Position numbers and translations under genes: made by a program
The notes under the pieces: generated by a model
Seen by the model: only the letters and a program-made list of their open reading frames with translations
Told to the model about the DNA's origin: nothing
The model's database searches: none
Assembly: GCA_037043455.1 (NCBI GenBank)
Contig: JAWPHD010001266.1
Location: 186,001 to 250,000 of the forward strand
Direction: 5' to 3'
Source of the DNA: Cyrtodaria siliqua
Taxonomy: Eukaryota > Mollusca > Bivalvia > Adapedonta > Hiatellidae
DNA length: 64,000 nucleotides
Shown here: piece by piece, positions 60,462 through 64,000 of the stretch
Layout of the letters: each line of letters starts with the position of its first letter
How positions within the stretch are numbered: position 1 is the first letter of the stretch

Positions 60462-60635
60462 CTTTCTTGGAGCATGTGACGTTTTCCCAAGATCCCGTCT
60501 CGACACACGATATTGTCGAGTTCAGTGATTCATATCCCGTATCACAAGAGACATTTGCAAGTGCTCCATACGTTGTCATGACATCAATTTGTAGTGTCAG
60601 ATTGCCAGACGTAATATTCGGCAATAATCCACAAT
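60462..60635 (-). CDS. CCP exon, array copy 19
   Basis: 174 nt, phase 1-1. GNLTLQIDVMTT adds a sequon (NLT) and replaces Gly by Val. Confidence 0.86.
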
Positions 60636-61184
60636 CTTAAAATATAATGTTTAGATGTTGATCGAAGTTATTTAACGAATTTTATTTATACTTTGCCAAT
60701 AGAATATATTTGACATTATTATTGCAAATGATTGATGTTAAATTTATATCTTTCATGATTACTGTATGCTGATTACTCGGATTGGAATGCAGAAATATTT
60801 TAAAATCTGTCACACTTATCTTTGAGTTAAACAGTCATGCAGTATGATACCTTAAATCAAGCATATGCTGTGTGCCCAATACCTTTCTTGACATACGAAA
60901 TAGTCGAGTTCAGTGGTTCATAACCGTTATGACGGATTACATTTGCTCCATACGTCGCCACGTCAATAGTTTGCAGTGTATGATTAGCAGACCTGAATAC
61001 CGATAAGTTTAGGTAATCTTCAAGCATATAGTTTATGTAGCGTTGAGTACTAAATTCGTTAAATTACGTTTAATTTATTAAACACGAAACAGAAAGTTAT
61101 TTGACAACATTATGCCAAATGTTTCTGTTTATTTCAAAATAAGAACACCTTCTTCTTATTTAGAAATTTCGGATTGTAGCATAC

Positions 61185-61358
61185 CTTTCTTGGAGCATGT
61201 GGCGTTTTCCCAAGATCCCGTCTCGACACACGATATTGTCGAGTTCAGTGATTGATATCCCGTATCACAAGAGACATTTGCAAGTGCTCCATACGTTGTC
61301 ATGACATCAATTTGTAGTGCCAGATTGCCAGATATAACATTCGGCAATAATCCACAAT
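61185..61358 (-). CDS. CCP exon, array copy 20
   Basis: 174 nt, phase 1-1. PNVISGN loses the first sequon; DTGYQSLN and ENATC. Intact sister of the truncated copy 12. Confidence 0.84.
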
Positions 61359-61592
61359 CTTTAAATATAATGTTTAGATGTTGATCGAAGTTATTTAACA
61401 ATTTTTTGTACACTTTGCCAATAAAATATATTTGACATTATTATTGCAAATGATTGAATTGAAATTTATATCTTTCATGATTACTGTATGCTGATTACAC
61501 AAAGTTATTTGACAACATTATGCCATTTTTTTTTGTTTATTTCAAAATAAGTACATTTTCTTCTGATTTAGAAAGTTGGGTTTGTAGCATAC

Positions 61593-61766
61593 CTTTCTTG
61601 GAGCATGTGACGTTTTCCCAAGATCCCGTCTCCACACACGATATTGTCGAGTTGAGTGATTCATATCCCGTATCACAAGAGACATTTGCAAGTGCTCCAT
61701 ACGTTGTCATGCCATCAATTTGTAGTGCCAGATTGCCAGACGTAATATTCGGCAATAATCCACAAT
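61593..61766 (-). CDS. CCP exon, array copy 21
   Basis: 174 nt, phase 1-1. Same protein as copy 11, in a shortened 408-bp unit with the same deletion junction. Confidence 0.87.
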
Positions 61767-62315
61767 CTTAAAATATAATGTTTAGATGTTGATCGAAGTT
61801 ATTTAACAAATTTTTGTACACTTTGCCAATAAAATATATTTGACATTATTATTGCAAATGATTGAATTGAAATTTATATCTTTCATGATTACTGTATGCT
61901 GATTACACAGATTGGAATGCAGAAATATTTTTAAAATGTGTCACACTTGTCTTTGAGTTTAAACAGTCATGTAGTATGATACCTTAAATCAAGCATATTA
62001 TGTGTGCCCAATACATTTCTTGACACACGAAATAGTCGAGTTCAGTGGTTCATAACCGTTATGACAGATTACATTTGCTCCATACGTCGCCACGTCAACA
62101 GTTTGCAGTGTCTGATTACCAGACCTGAATACCGATAGGTTTAGGTAATCTTCAAGCATAGTTGAGGTAGCGTTGAGTACTAAAGTCGTTAAATAACGTT
62201 TTATTTATTAAACACGAAACAGAAAGTTATTTGACAACATTATGAATATTTTTTTTTGTTTATATCAAAATAAGTACACTTTCTTCTGATTTAGAAAGTT
62301 CGGATTGTAACATAC

Positions 62316-62489
62316 TTTTCTTGGAGCATGTGACGTTATCCCAAGATCCCGTCTCGATACACGATATTGTCGAGTTCAGTGATTCATATCCCGTATCACA
62401 AGAGACATTTGCAAGTGCTCCAAACGTTGTCATGCCATCAATTTGTAGTTCCAGATTGCCAGATGTAATATTCGGAAATAATCCACAAT
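62316..62489 (-). CDS. CCP exon, array copy 22
   Basis: 174 nt, phase 1-1, donor A|GTATGTT, as copies 13 and 16. Confidence 0.82.
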
Positions 62490-63040
62490 CTTAAAATATA
62501 ATGTTTAGATGTTGATCGAAGTTATTTAACGAATTTTATTTATACCTTGCCATTAAAATATATTTGACATCATTATTGCAAATGAATGATGTTAAATTTA
62601 TATCTTTCATGATTACTGTATGCTGATTACACGGACTGGAATGAAGAAACAATTTTAAAATGTGTCACACTTATCTTTGAGTTTAAACAGTCATGAAGTA
62701 TGATACCTTAAATCAAGCATATGATGTGTGCCCAATACATTTCTTGACACACGAAATAGTTGAGTTCAGTGGTTCATAACCGTTATGACAGATTACATTT
62801 GCTCCATACGTCGCCACGTCAACAGTTTGAAGTGTATGATTAGCAGACCTGAATACCGATAAGTTTAGATAATCTTCAAGCATATAGTTTAGGTAGCGTT
62901 GAGTACTCAATTCATTAAATTACGTTTAATTTATTAAACACGAAACAGAATGTTATTTGACAACATTATGCCATTTTTTTTTGTTTATTTGAACATAAGT
63001 ACACTTTCTTCTGATTTAGAAAGTTCGGATTGTAGCATAC

Positions 63041-63214
63041 CTTTCTTGGAGCATGTGACGTTTTCCCAAGATCCCGTCATGACACACGATATTGTCGTGT
63101 TCAGTGATTCATATCCCGTATCACAAGAGACATTTGCAAGTGCTCCATACGTTGTCATGCCATCCATTTGTAGTGCCAGATTGCCAGATGTAATATTCGG
63201 CAATAATCCACAAT
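63041..63214 (-). CDS. CCP exon, array copy 23
   Basis: 174 nt, phase 1-1. LALQMDGMTT, NTTISCVMTGSW. Close to copy 15. Confidence 0.86.
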
Positions 63215-63762
63215 CTTTAAATATAATTTTTAGATGTTGATCGAAGTTATTTTACGAATTGTATTTATACTTTGCCAATAAAATATATTTGTCATTATTA
63301 TTGCAAATGATTGATGTTAAATTTATATCTTTCATGACTTCTGTATGCTGATTACACGGATTTGAATGCAGAAATATTTTACAATTTGTCACACTTATCT
63401 TTGAGTTGAAACTGCTCATGCAGTATGATACTTTAAATTAAGCATATGATGTGTGCCCAATACATTTCTTGACACACGAAATAGTCGAGTTCAGTTGATA
63501 ATAACCGTGATGACAGATTACATTTGCTCCATACGTCGACGTGTCAACAGTTTGCAGTGTCTGATTACCAGACCTGAATACCGATAAGTTTAGGTAATCT
63601 TGAAGCATAGTTTAGGTAGCGTTGAGTACTAAATTCGTTAAATTACGTTTAATTTATTAAACACGAAACAGAAAGTTATTTGACAACATTTTGACATTTT
63701 ATTTGTTTATTTCAAAATTAGTACACTTTCTTCTGATTTCGAAAGTTCGGATTGTAGCATAC

Positions 63763-63936
63763 CTTTCTTGGAGCATGTGACGTTTTCCCAAGATCCCGTC
63801 TCGACACACGATATTGTCGAGTTCAGTGATTCATATCCCGTATCACAAGAGACATTTGCAAGTGCTCCATACGTTGTCATGCCATCAAGTTGTAGTGCCA
63901 GATTGCCAGACGTAATGTTTGGCAATAACCCACAGT
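63763..63936 (-). CDS. CCP exon, array copy 24 (highest in window)
   Basis: 174 nt, phase 1-1, consensus. Same protein as copy 17. The acceptor side (TTTTAAG) is inside the window; further 5' exons must lie beyond 64 kb. Confidence 0.87.
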
Positions 63937-64000
63937 CTTAAAATATGATGTTTAGATGTTGATCGAAGTTATTTAACGAATTTTATTTATACTTTGCCAA

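Larger units (their letters stand above)
27446..63936 (-). other. Gene model: multi-CCP, mucin-like transmembrane protein (5' end outside window)
   Basis: Exons in transcription order: array CCP exons (63763-63936 down to 43143-43316), CCP 38367-38540, Thr-rich 35032-37848, CCP 32778-32954, transmembrane 30430-30569, tail 27446-27556. Every array exon and the mucin exon is phase 1-1; the transmembrane exon is 1-0 and the tail begins in phase 0, so the model is in frame throughout and any CCP exon can be skipped or gained without a frameshift. CCP modules typically bind proteins or glycans outside the cell, and a Thr/Pro-rich segment is usually O-glycosylated and extended. The protein is predicted to be a long cell-surface receptor or adhesion molecule. 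The signal peptide and start are not in the window. Function is unknown; an immune role is inference from the domain type. Confidence 0.75.
42870..63999 (-). repeat. Tandem array of about 722-bp CCP units
   Basis: Successive exon starts are spaced mostly 721-725 bp. Each unit holds a 174-nt CCP exon, an intron, and a second CCP-like block (type II) that has lost the first Cys (DC to DY) and the Trp/Cys4 region and ends in a conserved TGA after SYA. I count about 21 type II blocks, for example near 43539-43699, 44251-44411, 52240-52405, 56515-56680, 58690-58855, 60860-61020 and 63435-63600. Introns are as similar between units as exons. Two shortened units of 408-409 bp (ending 54932 and 61766) share the same deletion junction. 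The array continues past the window. Confidence 0.9.

Noticed and set aside
43082..63240. Repeated plus-strand frames of about 83 codons in the array
   Set aside because: They are the antisense of the CCP exons and lack any domain signature or splice logic.

Overview
The window is eukaryotic, AT-rich nuclear DNA from an invertebrate, most likely a mollusc and probably a bivalve. The evidence is: short exons bounded by GT/AG signals and separated by large introns; complement control protein (CCP, sushi) exons in tandem; several tRNA-derived SINEs, one with a 3' body of a type I associate with molluscs; fragments of at least three retroelement families; TIR elements; and many micro- and minisatellites. 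There is no prokaryotic gene organisation. The species assignment is inference.

All host coding sequence I can support is on the minus strand. From about 63.9 kb down to 43.1 kb lies a tandem array of roughly 722-bp units. Each unit carries one 174-nt CCP exon (phase 1 in, phase 1 out) and one decayed CCP pseudo-exon. I count 24 array exons: 22 intact, one with an in-frame stop, one truncated. The array is interrupted by a 4,390-bp element with about 500-bp inverted termini (47223-51612, holding a dead LINE) and by a 340-bp retroelement fragment (53.7-54.0 kb). Below it are decayed units (38.7-43 kb), one more CCP exon (38367-38540), a 2,817-nt Thr/Pro/Ser exon (35032-37848), a CCP exon (32778-32954), a transmembrane exon (30430-30569) and a short terminal cytoplasmic exon (27446-27556). 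All junction phases agree. Together they predict a large type I membrane protein: CCP stalk, mucin-like region, CCP, transmembrane helix, Tyr-containing tail. Its 5' end lies beyond the window.

A second 3' set follows at 18478-18651 (CCP), 16915-17042 (transmembrane) and 15243-15380 (Lys-rich tail), with the same phases and different sequence. It is either a tandem paralogue or an alternative 3' end of the same locus, which would swap the anchor and cytoplasmic tail.

The rest (1-15 kb, 19-27 kb and the introns) is mostly repeats: a CAGGGGCGTAGC-type element carrying a tRNA-like sequence, a 584-bp inverted-repeat element, a near-palindromic element, two TTAA-flanked TIR elements, LINE endonuclease and RT fragments, more than ten pieces of one reverse-transcriptase family in both orientations, and minisatellites. 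I recognise no host gene from 1 to 15.2 kb or from 19.6 to 27.2 kb.
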